Source: Pyrenophora tritici-repentis (Eukaryota > Ascomycota > Dothideomycetes > Pleosporales > Pleosporaceae). From it: a stretch of DNA of 64,000 bases. The stretch lies in the NCBI RefSeq assembly GCF_003171515.1, contig NC_089390.1, positions 8,932,274 to 8,996,273 of the forward strand. The letters run 5' to 3'. Numbering within the stretch: the stretch's first letter is position 1; the number at the start of each line of letters is the position of its first letter. A model generated the notes under the pieces. The model was not told where the DNA came from. It worked only from the letters and a program-made list of their open reading frames with translations, and did not search any database. The position numbers were made by a program, and so were the translations under genes. Shown here piece by piece: positions 9,403 through 19,760 of the stretch.

Positions 9403-10508
9403 GTAGTTTTATACAGTGTCTGTCTGTTCGGTGGTTTGCCCAAGGTGCCATTTTCTCGTGCCAATCCCATTACTTGCAATAAAGGCTAGAGTAGCTTTGA
9501 TGCCTGTCTTTGTTTGGAGGAGAAGTGGGAGGGTGATGGGTCTGTGTGGTATTGATTCTTTGAGTGTATTTCGATGTGTTTTGTACTGTTTGCAATCTAG
9601 AAGTAGATGCTGTGGTGTTTGTGGTTTGTAGCATATACATAGATTGCAGTCTCTCTTGTTGAATCTCTTAAAGTAGGAGTTGAAGTATCCATGTCCTAGC
9701 TTGAGTGAGTAGAACGCGCTCGAGATTTCTCTTGGTGTTCCCTTCGGGACTTTGATTGTTGTATGTGTGTTGAGCTTGAAGATCCTTGAGTAGGAGCTTC
9801 TGTTTTTGGTGGGCCTGTCGGTATACCTCTTGTACTCCATCAGTTGTTCTGTTTTTTGTATTTTGTTGATTTCTGTGCCTAAGTAGGCTAGGCTCGCTAT
9901 AGTCGATGTTGTTGGTCTCTCTTTAGCTTTGCGCAGAGCTTAGGTATACCTTCGTAGCAGCTATGTTCGTAATCAATAAGAATCACCGAACAGAATGCAT
10001 TACTAGTTATCGTTATTTCCCTTTACGCACTTAGTGCAAAGCCAACCAACACTAAGTATAGTTGTCTAATAGCGTGTGTTGATAGGCCGAGTTCAATGTT
10101 CGCTAGTCTTCCTAGCCTGTAGAAAGCTTGTCTGGCTTGGCTTACACGTATAGACACATGTGATTTGAATGATAGTCGGTTGTCTAGATAGATACCTAGC
10201 CACTTGACAGTGTCTTTGTGTTCTATCCGGTCGTTGTTTGGGAGTATGAGGGCTCTTTCTATCCTCTCCTTCTTAGCGGTGAAGTGGATTAGCTCTGTTT
10301 TGGATGTGTCGAAGATAATGTCTAGCTGCTCTCCCTTGGCAAAGAGTGTAGCTATCTCTTTTTGCAGTGCTCTTGTATTTTTCTTTAGAGAGGTTGATGA
10401 CGTAGTGAGAGATAGGTCGTCGATATACGATAGTTGAAAGCTTTGTAAGGCTGGGAATAGGTCTCGGATATAGATAAGGAAGAAGATTGGTGATACTGGG
10501 CTGCCTTT
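9403..10508 (-). mobile_element. Tad-like LINE fragment (reverse transcriptase and C-terminal zinc motif)
   Basis: On the minus strand from about 10508, a reverse-transcriptase segment contains KGSPVSPIFFLIYI and a YIDD catalytic motif near 10420. It continues to about 10052. After an LTR relic the frame resumes (about 9906-9409) with a C-terminal domain holding the C-x2-C-x9-H-x4-C pattern typical of LINE proteins (near 9610-9660). It ends with TAA at 9409-9411, followed within about 10 bp by an A-run. The endonuclease and N-terminal parts are absent, and so is part of the segment between the two blocks. This is a decayed, 5'-truncated copy. Confidence 0.85.
9910..10051 (+). repeat. diverged solo LTR related to the copia LTR
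   Basis: The block 9931-9973 (GCGCAGAGCTTAGGTATACC and beyond) matches the reverse complement of the 190-bp copia LTR almost base for base. The boundaries TGTTGGT and CCAACA give a 142-bp relic. No target duplication remains. It interrupts the LINE and is far more decayed than the intact copia LTRs at 1536 and 7221. Confidence 0.7.
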
Positions 10509-10700
10509 AGTTTAGTCTGTAGATAATATTGAAACTTCCTGTAAATTAAACAAATTTTGTACGTTAGGTATAGAAGTGTAATTAACTAGATAATCTTATG
10601 TAAATAATAGATTAGCATGCTAAACTAGCTGTACGTAAATCCTTTTACACGATAACTTAGCTGCTTAATCGCAAAAAAAAATTAAGTGGGGGTTATGAAC
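10509..10700. other. AT-rich stretch next to the LINE
   Basis: Strongly AT-rich sequence with many TA dinucleotides and no frame, ending in an A-run near 10674. Composition like this is compatible with repeat-induced point mutation of old repeats, but it was not quantified. Confidence 0.45.
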
Positions 10701-10778
10701 CAAACTTCACACTACCCAGCCTCACCACCACCCAACAACAAAAAAAAGATCCTGGGATATCTGCTAAGCAGACGAAGC

Positions 10779-10876
10779 TGATGAGAGTGGGACTCGAACC
10801 CACGCCACTTTCGTGACCAGGAATATGTGTTAAGATAACCTTAACCTGGCGCCATAACCAACTCGGCCATCTCACC
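10779..10876 (-). tRNA. tRNA-Leu(AAG) with intron
   Basis: The minus strand folds as a class II tRNA. The acceptor stem GGTGAGA pairs with TCTCATC plus an A discriminator. It has a GCCGAG..GGC D-arm, a CCAGG/CCTGG anticodon stem with loop TTAAGGT (anticodon AAG at 10840-10842), a long variable arm (TCACGAAAGTGGC) and a GTGGG-TTCGAGT-CCCAC T-arm. A 16-nt intron lies at about 10823-10838, one base after the anticodon, the normal position for nuclear tRNA introns. The variable arm and the A73 discriminator support leucine. Confidence 0.95.
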
Positions 10877-11239
10877 CATTGCTGTTTGATGGAGAAATGT
10901 GAATATTTTAAATAAATAACCATAGATAAAATTCAAAAGGGAGAGGAAGAGACGTTCGGTACGATCTATGTATGTTGGGGCGAACGATGAGGGGCAGGAG
11001 AATTTTGCAGTGGCTTTCGGCGGTCTCGGCAACACCATCAACAGATCGTCAACGAAACTTAAAGCACTATCCAAATATGGGCATAGACTAGTGAATTTTA
11101 GACGCTAGTTTTGCTAGTCTGATCCATTATCGCAACTAAAAGACTGATGTATTATGTTTCCTCTATATATGAAATATCTCACAGCGCGACAACGATGACA
11201 GCGTATAAAATATCCCTAGTCGGCACCAAGTCTAAGCGA
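10877..11239. other. spacer between tRNA-Leu and the b2-type dehydrogenase
   Basis: The 363 bp hold no gene. A small inverted repeat AGACTAG/CTAGTCT lies at 11085-11120. The right part is the 3' flank of the downstream minus-strand gene. Confidence 0.5.
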
Positions 11240-12840
11240 CTACAGCTTGCTCTTCAGATCTGATGGTTCTGGTCGCCACATCTCGTTGAGCAAACGCGTC
11301 GCGTTGACCATCTCCGGCTTACACTGATCCAATGAAGTAATCCCCAGCAATCGCATGCCCGTTTGCACCTCTTCCGCGAGTACTATCAGACATTAGTATC
11401 CGGCCCAGTCTTTCAAGAACGATCAAACTTACTGTCAACACACCTCTCAACACCTTTCGACCCATATGCGCCAAGCGCATACAGGAATGGCCTGCCTACA
11501 CCAACAGCAGTTGCACCCAGGCACAACGCCTTGAGCACATCATTTCCGTCTCTCAAGCCGCCATCGAGGAACACCTCCAGCTTTCCCAGGACCTCTGGGC
11601 AATACGTTCGGATCTCCAGGAGCGTCATGAGGGCACTAGGTGCGGTATGGAGCTGTCTACCCCCATGGTTACTCAGCAAGATACCATCACAACCGTAGTC
11701 CATCGCAAGCTTGGCATCTTCCGCACATTGTAAACCCTTCAACACGATATGCCCATCCCATTCCTTGCGAATCCACTCGAGATCGGCCCAGGACAAGTGC
11801 GGACTCAGTTGACCCTGAACAGGGCGTCCACCCATGGCGGGTGCGAAAGCATTATCACCTCCTGCTTCCCAGTCCGCTGTACTCTCCTCTGCGAGGCCTA
11901 CCGCGAAAGCTTCTTCAGCCTGCAGGTAACGATCCGCGGTTCGCTTTCCCAAAATGGGTGCATCGACCGTGATCCATAATCCCTTGTATCCGCAGCGTTT
12001 GACGATATGCAAGAGCTCGATGGCTTTCTTCCTGTCTACAGGCATGTAGTACTGGTAGAAGAGCTGAGTTGGACTTCCATGACCGAGCCGTTCCTGCTCG
12101 TCCTTGTAACTTTGCATAATCTGCTCGCTGCTCTTCGAACTCGCTGTACTGACTACTGTGTGTACGCCCTTTCGCACTGCCCCGCGTATCATCTCTGGCT
12201 CGGCGCCCGGGTGGATGGCACCCATCGTTCCCATTGGACAAATATAGAATGGGTAGGGTGAGCCATGACCAAAGATCTCGCGGCGCGTATCTACCTCTCC
12301 CACATCACGCATCACACGCGGGCGGAAGTTGATACGGCCCCAGTCATCGATGTTGCCCTTGATCGATGCACCGGTATTGGCCGAGCCAGAGGCGTATACA
12401 TATGACTTGTGAGGTATTACTGCTTTAGCCACGGCTTCGAAGTCGGTCGCAGAGACGCAAAGGCTCGCGTGCGGGATTTCATTGGAGTTTGGGTCGGTAT
12501 TGGATGGCTTTGTCGATTCTTGGCTCTTGACTTGGCGCAAGTGGCCAAATGTGTTTGGGTCGACGGGACCGAGACAGGCATCTTTGGGTAGGTAGTCCTC
12601 TAGGTAGCTCAACGGATGGTACTTTTCGAACTCTGCTGTCGCATCCTGCTCAAACATCAATACTCAACTCCACATAGCTCCGATTGCACTCACCGATCCG
12701 GCGTTCTTCAAAATGATCGGGGCGCCCCCCGGATGCTCGAGCAGAAAGTCTGTCACGTTATACGCTTTTGAATCGAGCACGATCCAGCAGTCCTTCTTGG
12801 TATTGTGCTTGGCTACTTCTGCTCCATCAACTCGCGACAT
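11240..12840 (-). CDS. cytochrome b2-type FMN-dependent alpha-hydroxy-acid dehydrogenase
   Basis: Three exons (12840-12694, 12645-11433, 11382-11240) give 500 residues. Residues 1 to about 75 form a cytochrome b5 domain with the haem ligand motif HPGG (36-39) and a second His at 59. The rest is an FMN-binding TIM barrel with the signature SNHGGRQ, whose catalytic His is near 376, and a downstream FLDGGLRDGNDV flavin-phosphate site. This is the architecture of yeast L-lactate:cytochrome c oxidoreductase (Cyb2), which oxidises L-lactate or another 2-hydroxy acid. No clear mitochondrial presequence precedes the b5 domain, so location and substrate are uncertain. The start at 12840 has A at -3; the longer open frame upstream begins with TTG. 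Both introns (12646-12693, 11383-11432) are GT-AG. The gene is divergent from the FAD oxidase. Confidence 0.93.
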
Positions 12841-14212
12841 GGTTCTACTCTCTTGAAACAGCTGGGCATTAATCGATATAACGTCTTGAGATTCGGCTTG
12901 CCGCCGTGGAGAGGTTTGAGGGGAAATCGCTGAAACGGGTATACCGCGCGTCAAGATCCGGGTGTAAACGTGTAAACGCCGGCATCTCGGGCAGGTCAGC
13001 TAAATGCGAACGCCTCCAGCTTCTCCAACAAGAACAAGACCGGCTAAGCTCCATCGCCAGTGCCGTAAGCTTTGCCGGTTTCCACAGTTATGATGCTTCA
13101 TGATTTGATCTGCCTTAGCAGTTTTCGCTCGTTTCGCTTGACGCCTCGTTTTGCCAGTGACGCGTTTTTTCGCCCAGGCGCTAAACCCTTCGATTGCGGA
13201 GGTGTGATTTCCTTTTTCTCTACCACTCTATCAAGGACGGTGCTTGATCGCACGGTTAAGCGCTCTCCCTTCCTCGTTATCACTAACACTAGGAACTGGT
13301 CAGGATGGCCGTATGTCTGTTGCCAAGGCGCTGATTCCATAATTGCGATTGCGATCAGCAGGCATGCGTCTACCAAAATAGCTGTGATAGGGACTATGCA
13401 CCCGAAAATTAAGGACACACCGATTGACAGAGGCGTAGAAAGTAGAAAGTATAGCCGAGCCAAGCGACGAGCTCAACAAGACGAGTGCCGCACGCATCCG
13501 ATTCTGCGTACCGAATTCGTCAATGGCATTTTATGTCAGAGAGATGTTCTTCAGCTCTAATCTAGTAACTATGCCATGATATCGGTCAATCTGTTGCGAT
13601 TACTAGATACATAGTCTTCCACCAGAACCATTCCTGACGCTTTCGTTAGTACCATCGTCGCCTCTAATAGTTCGAGGCCGTTCCACTGATAACAATGCCT
13701 GGCTATGCAGTTTCCCACGAATTAGCAGAGCGGCATATACCGTAGTATCTTTTGCACAATATAGCTGCCGAATGATCGTATGTTCCGCATGCAGGAGTCG
13801 AGAAAATAGAGTATAGAGCGTACATGTGTTATGAAAGCGCATCCTTCGTGTGACTAGGATCATATAGGCGAGGCCGAAGAGAAGTTTGCATATGTTGGCA
13901 CTACTATGGGACATGGTAGGCAGTAGTCTTTACGTGCTGTTTTCCATCTTCCCTTCTTCTCAGCCATCTTCGTGATGCATCCCATTGTGGCTATTGACAG
14001 TTCTTTGGAGCTTTTACCAAGCCTTCCTCTGCAATGGGTCGAATAGTGCGATCGGAACGCTGATCCCGACCCATGTTTAACTTACCCGCCAGTGGCGTTC
14101 TCGCGTACTGTAGAACCGCGAGCCGAGCGTCCTTGATATGTTTTGCCATGCCTATAGTACGAAATTGGCAGATTGCATCCCACGATTTGGTAGATAGTTT
14201 GCGAAGAAATGG
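12841..14212. other. divergent intergenic region
   Basis: 1.4 kb between the b2-type dehydrogenase and the FAD oxidase. A minus-strand open frame (13098-13463) with two hydrophobic stretches has no ATG at its start and no recognised homology. A second minus-strand frame at 13603-13914 also lacks support. A MITE begins at 14213. Confidence 0.45.
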
Positions 14213-14310
14213 GTGTCATAAAATACTGGACAGTGTGGGTAAGCACCCAATAGACGTGTCTGGCGGCTACAGTGGCTTTTCACACTGGTATGTCTAGTAT
14301 TTTATGACAC
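14213..14310. mobile_element. MITE-like inverted-repeat element, copy 1
   Basis: 98 bp with 20-bp terminal inverted repeats, GTGTCATAAAATACTGGACA at the left and its complement with one mismatch at the right. Its interior resembles 39371-39420 (shared TGTCTGGCG.CTACAG core). Both copies are followed by CCGGGTG, so the true right border may extend a few bases. It lies 145 bp upstream of the FAD oxidase start. No transposase is present. Confidence 0.8.
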
Positions 14311-14454
14311 CCGGGTGCGAAGGAATGGGATCGCCCAACGCTGCATGCATGTCTGTGGCGAATCCTCAGAAGACGCTGTAAGGCGTCCAGGTGCGAACAT
14401 AACTGTCAAAGGGACGACCTGTTCTTCAACTCTCCTCATACGCCCAGCAGTCCA

Positions 14455-16485
14455 ATGCTCAAGATGTTGGATATGTTACTCACTCGTTATTTGGCCTACG
14501 CTGCGCTCGCATCAGCAACATTTGCAATTACTGTACCACCTGCGGCAGAAACACTGGCTGCCGATGTGACGCCTGCAAATCTTCCACTCTTTGACTTCGA
14601 GGCTGTACAGTTGACAGACAGTGCTGTGGCCGCAATCCGAGAGGATGCCAAATTCGCGGAACACGCATCGCACTTTGACTTTGAGGATACTTCAAACTCC
14701 ACATTATCGGTACGCGCTCGTCGCGCCCGTAGGGCGCTCCGTTGCAAAACGATGCCGGGTGATGGTTTGTACCCTAGCGGCGCCGTGTGGGATGCATTCG
14801 ACGCCCTACTGGGTGGTGCTTTGCAGAAGGTTGTTCCTATTGGCTCACCCTGCTACAAGAACTCTGTATATGGAAACTACGATGCTGCCAAATGTGCAGA
14901 CCTGGTCAAAAATTTTGATGCCGAGGAGATCTAGTACGTAATTAGCTCTCCATACCGCAGCATGTCAGCTAAACAGCCCAGCTATAACGACAACGGCGCA
15001 CTGATGAACCCTTTGTACTATGGGATGACCTGCCCGATTCCTTCATCAGGAGACTCCGCCAATGGCAGTTGCACACAGGGTGGCTACTCGGATTACGCCG
15101 TGAAGGTCAACAATGTTGCGCAAATACAGTTGGCCGTGAACCTCGCGCGTAATCTCAACCTTCGGTTAGTCGTCCGCAACACAGGTCACGACTACAACGG
15201 TCGCTCAGTCGGAAAAGGCGCGCTTAGCATCTGGACTCACGGCCTAAAAGACATCAGGTACATGGAGAATTACGAAAGCTCCGTGTACAAGGGTCCCGTG
15301 TTCAAGCTCGGTGCTGGTGTCCAAGGATTTGAGCTATACCAGGCTGCGGACAAGTATGGTGTCTCTGCTATCGCCGGAATTTGCCCGACAGTTGGAGTTA
15401 CAGGCGGCTACTCAGCAGGCGGTGGCCATTCACCTCTGATGCAACTGTTTGGTGTCGGCTCCGATCAGGTTGTCGCTTTAGAAGTGGTTCTTGCCAGTGG
15501 CCGTTTCGTTACTGTCACTCCAAAGGTCAACGGCGATCTCTACTGGGCCATGCTTGGTGGAGGCGGTGGGACCTTTGGTGTAGTCACATCTGCTGTTGTC
15601 AAGGTTCATCGCAGAGTTCCAGTCACCACCTCTGCTTGGACTGTGATGACATCTGAGACGATCACTGCGGAGAAATTCTGGGAAGCCTTCAGGTTCTTTT
15701 ATGATAACATACCCATGTACAACAAGGCGAAGACGTACTCGTACTTTTCGCTTATGAAGCTCGGCCCCGGCACATATATGTGGACTATGGCGCCATTCTT
15801 CGCGACGGATAAGTCGGTCGAGGAGTACGAGGCTTTGATCAAGCCATTCTATGACAAGTGCGCCTCGCTCGGTATCGAGCTCAAGGCCAACACAAGCTAC
15901 TATAACAGCTTCTACCCAGCTTACCAGGCCACATTCGGTACCCTGAACTACTACGTCGGTGGTGCGGGTGCTATCCCTGCCAACCGTTTAGTGACATCTG
16001 ACAACTGGGAAACTCCGGACATTCGGGATCAGACATTTGCGGCTGTGCAGCAGGCTGTCAACAATGCAATGATGGTGAACATGTATCACCAGCGACCTGC
16101 TGACCTGGAAAACAGTAACATGAACTCGGTCAACCCGGCCTTCCGGACCGAAGAGGCACAGATGATCGTGATCAATTCAGTCACGGAGCAGACGGCAGCG
16201 GGGTGGAAAGCAGCGTCGGAGGCGCTCACGACCCAGATCATGGCCCCTCTTCGCGAGACAAGCCCGACTGGTGGTGCATATGGGAATGAAGCCGATATCG
16301 CCGAGCCTGATTGGCAGCAGGCCTTCTGGGGGTCAAACTATGCGAGGCTGCAGCAGACCAAAAACAAATACGACGCCAACATGTTGTTCTACGTGCATCA
16401 TGGTGTCGGCACTGAGGGTTGGGCGATTGACGACAAGGGTATCGTAGGGGTTCAGTCGAGTGATGGACCATTATGCCGCATCTAG
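14455..16485 (+). CDS. secreted FAD-linked oxidoreductase, berberine-bridge-enzyme type
   Basis: Two segments, 14455-14933 and 14961-16485, join to 667 residues. The N-terminus has a hydrophobic signal-like stretch (about 7-25). The FAD-binding domain shows NTGHDYNGRS, whose His (about 236) fits covalent flavin attachment, and GICPTVG, whose Cys (about 301) fits the second thioether bond of bicovalent BBE flavins. The C-terminal BBE domain ends with the NYARL...KYD pattern. Such enzymes oxidise carbohydrates or alkaloids outside the cell; the substrate is unknown. The join is odd. The 27 bp from 14934 to 14960 start GTACGT and end CAG but would be a very short intron. They are in frame, and the only barrier to reading through is TAG at 14932-14934. 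The gene therefore has either a micro-intron or a nonsense mutation. Confidence 0.85.
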
Positions 16486-17460
16486 TCGCATTGCAGCACA
16501 ACGTGCTCGTCCCTGTCGTTTGGTTCAATGCAAGTCTGATGTCATGAATGAGATTCTGTTTGACGTAACGTGGGCGGTACCGACCACGCGTCGCCTACAA
16601 CGCACAGCGCTTAGGCTGGCCATTGTTTGCTGACACGCTGAGTCGCGATTGCCAAGCGATGGGGTCTGACATTGTGACACGGGAGGAGAGCGTGGGGTTT
16701 GATACGTACAGTACCTCGGCAGCGGCAGTTGCTAGAAGGTTTGCCTATGAGTGGGTTCGTCGGCGCTATATAGATGCTGCTTGTGTGTATGCACCGTGTC
16801 GGCCGAGGGGTTAACTAAATTAGTCCGACGACGCCAATGCCGCCGTCGGGTTGGGCAAAAGTCCAAGCAAGTCAACCATATCCACCGTTTCTCGGTTCCA
16901 AGTCTGCCTTGAAGTGCATGCGAATCCGATAAAAGAAACGGGCAAGCAAGCGTTGGACCCACGGTTTTGAATGTCGTAGGATTCGGCCGTGGGGTGTCTG
17001 TGCGACAGTGATGCTGCAGATGCGGAGGACGGGCACTGGTCCGCTTTCAAACCCAACCATCTGGTCCGCCGAAATTCCAGAAGCCTGACAGGCCGACGGA
17101 AGGTTGATGCGACACGCATAACCTTGCCGTCGCACGTCTACGCCTATGAGGAGGCGAGACGTCCAAGATGCGCTGGAGCTTGTGTCGCACCCTATGGTGC
17201 GGAGCCAAGTGTCTGAAAAGTGTGTCGAGACACGGTCAGCCTTGCTTCCTGGGGCAGTTGCACACGATTAGTCACCCTCTGATAGTCTGTCATCACCACC
17301 CTCTGCGGCATGTAAAACAAACACAGATCTCGCCCTCCGCCACGCCCTCCTTTCCCACCCTGCCGTCTAGCCATCATTGTCCGTTCGTTAGTCCATATCT
17401 GAATAAATTCCGCCGGAAGCCTCACCATCCGACGCGGAACCCTCAACATTGGCCTCCAGC
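16486..17460. other. spacer before the Zn2Cys6 gene
   Basis: 975 bp between two plus-strand genes, taken to be the 3' flank of the oxidase and the promoter of the regulator. Only short, unsupported frames are seen. A TATA-like TATATAG occurs at 16768-16774. Confidence 0.5.
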
Positions 17461-18951
17461 ATGTGCCCCTTCAGTAAGCTTGGCACCTTTCTTGCTCTTC
17501 AACCGTGACATGCTAACGCCGGAAAAGCATCTCTTCCTGCAGGCGAAGGTCCTGCACGATTCTCTCCTACCGCAGTCAAAGACTGGCAGCCGAGGCGCAA
17601 GTCCGTCTCCAATGCTTGCGAGCGATGCAGAAGGAGAAAGATTCGATGCGACGGCGAGACGCCGTGCTCGACCTGCAAACGCTTTGCCATACAATGTGTG
17701 AGAACGCAGAAACCGAAAGAAGTGGTCGCGTCGTGAGTTCTTGGCGCCCTAAACCGCGTGCTCGCGTGGTCACATGATGCTGCAGTTCACTAATCCCATT
17801 CAAGCGAGCATCGAGAAGCACTGGAAGGACGAATACATCAACTTGAGGCCCAATTGGCAAGACATGTCAATGCGCCCATGCATGGTATGGAGTCGATTGA
17901 TCAAAACTTGATGGCCAATACACCAACATCGTTCGATTGGCAAGCGCCACCAGCGACCCACCTCAACCTCGACACGACCATCCCTGCAACCTTCACAGCC
18001 GATAATCTGGATCTACGCGCATTCTCCACCAAGAGCGCCAGTATGCCCGCCATCGCTATAGACGAATGTGAGCCTTTCCCCAACTTCTCGTCTCCGTCTT
18101 CACCAGTACCTTCATTATGGTTAGGTACCACGCGTGCCTCGTCCCCCGAATCCGCCACCCCCGGTTCCGCACTACCACATTCTCAACATACCCCTTCGTA
18201 CCCGCCCGCACCCAGTAGCAGCAAATCTTTTGCATCGTCAACCGACATGCACACGGCGCCATCATGGGAGTTCATGGCCGGAGCGGGGTCCAGTCAGCTT
18301 CACCCCAATAGCCGGGACCATTCACGAAAAACGTCCACCTCTTCTCAATCCCAAGGAAGTTGCGATCAGGCCATGTCTCCAATTCCCGAAGTTGAAGACG
18401 ACATTCTCCCATTAGCACCAGCACCCCGATTGCCGCGACAAGGCATCTTCGCCGCTCGCCATACAGAGAGCCCTGGTCCAGCCTCATCACGATCAAGTTT
18501 CACAGACCGGAGTCGTGCTCTCGCAACTACCCCGCTGCCAAGTCGTTTTGAAGCCGAGACCCTAACGACGGAATTTGTTCAACATCTGGAGGCCCTGGAC
18601 TACCGAGCCTACTCTATTTCTCCCCCACTCTTCTCCCGATTTTGTGAAGCCGTGTATCCCAACCCACAGCGCCCCGTACTAATGGAGGCCTCGCCATCTA
18701 TGCCAATGGCCCGTTTCCACGTCTTCCTTGCCATGGCTGTCGCCATGAAGGTCCGAATCAAGGATTCGCCAGAGAACACCAATGCGCTCCTCGATACCTG
18801 CTACGATCTCGCCATGCAGCAGACCGCCTCGTCCACTTTCTGGCAGGAACCTGGTGGTTTGGAAGCAGCCCAGCTTCTAGCCCTCTTTGCTTCACTCCGA
18901 AAGCCCTCGGCCGAGGAGCCCCGTTCGCTTTCGCACTCCTTTTCCTGGTGA
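17461..18951 (+). CDS. Zn2Cys6 transcription factor
   Basis: Three exons (17461-17473, 17543-17732, 17805-18951) give 449 residues. The binuclear zinc cluster has Cys at 30, 33, 40, 46, 49 and 56 (C-x2-C-x6-C-x5-C-x2-C-x6-C) with a basic RRRK linker. A short predicted coiled coil follows (about 68-90, ALEGRIHQLEAQLA). A long Ser/Pro-rich region leads to a hydrophobic-helical C-terminal part (about 325-449) that looks like the start of a fungal regulator domain. That domain is short compared with the usual 200 or more residues, so the protein may be a truncated form. The first exon is only 13 nt; it is needed because the zinc-cluster frame has no ATG after the upstream stop. Introns 17474-17542 and 17733-17804 are GT-AG with CTAAC/CTAAT branch sites. 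The target genes are unknown. Confidence 0.85.
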
Positions 18952-19760
18952 CACCCACCACACGCCCCCTCTTTTGCGACGAAGATGTCCTATTAGGGAT
19001 TATGATAGGCCCTGCTTTTCTGTATCTATCTGCTCCAACGGTCTTTGTATTTCTGGTGTGTCGTTTGATATCCGATGAACACGTTCTTCCATATCTATCA
19101 TTCTTGTTGCCTCCCCACATGCGTCCAAAACACACATGTACATTACCCATTTTTTCCATTCTATACACGTGCCAGCAAACTCTACAACAAAAACTCAAAA
19201 GTCAATCCAATCCAATATATTAGACATGCAGCTACATTGCATTTTTTTTATACCTGTGGAGCATCGTGGAATTATGCGTATACATACTCGATCATGTGCG
19301 TTCCATACGAAGCATGTGTTGTGATCTAGTTCATGACTCAAGTGGGGACCGGTTGAGAATTATATCAGCTCTCAGTTTATCTTTTCTGTCACATCTACTT
19401 ATTCTGATTGTACTATACCCAATCTCGTTTTCAAGTTTCAGCTAAAGCCCTACCAGGCACATAAAGCACGACCAGGGTACGTCTATGCGTAATTTGACTT
19501 TGCTAATGTATTAATTACCAGGGGCAATCTAGTATTACACAACACAAACTACAAGACTACATGCAGATTATCCGAGGGTATAAACTCCAGTCCAGAAGCA
19601 GAAATAAAAGGAACACAGTGCATACAAAGTCTTCATCAGCCCCTTAACCTCCCTTCTCTATCAAATTACTCATCTCATCTCCGTCTGCCTCTAGCTCGTA
19701 ATCTTTCCACTCACGCTTCTACCACAACTTCCCGCTGTTCCCATGGCAGACCGACTTGGC
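18952..19760. other. convergent 3' flanks
   Basis: 809 bp between the ends of the zinc-cluster gene (+) and the PhoD-like gene (-). The sequence is T-rich with no gene seen, and presumably holds both 3' untranslated regions. Confidence 0.5.

Noticed and set aside
10204..10437. Plus-strand frame of 77 codons
   Set aside because: It is the antisense shadow of the LINE reverse transcriptase.
12841..12954. N-terminal extension of the b2-type dehydrogenase
   Set aside because: The longer frame begins with TTG; the ATG at 12840 has good context and starts right before the b5 domain.
13603..13914. 103-codon minus-strand frame near the MITE
   Set aside because: No homology, no splice support and no promoter context; treated as chance.
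11240..18951. Biosynthetic gene cluster formed by the b2-type dehydrogenase, FAD oxidase and zinc-cluster regulator
   Set aside because: No synthase, transporter or other tailoring gene is nearby, and the flanking genes are housekeeping.
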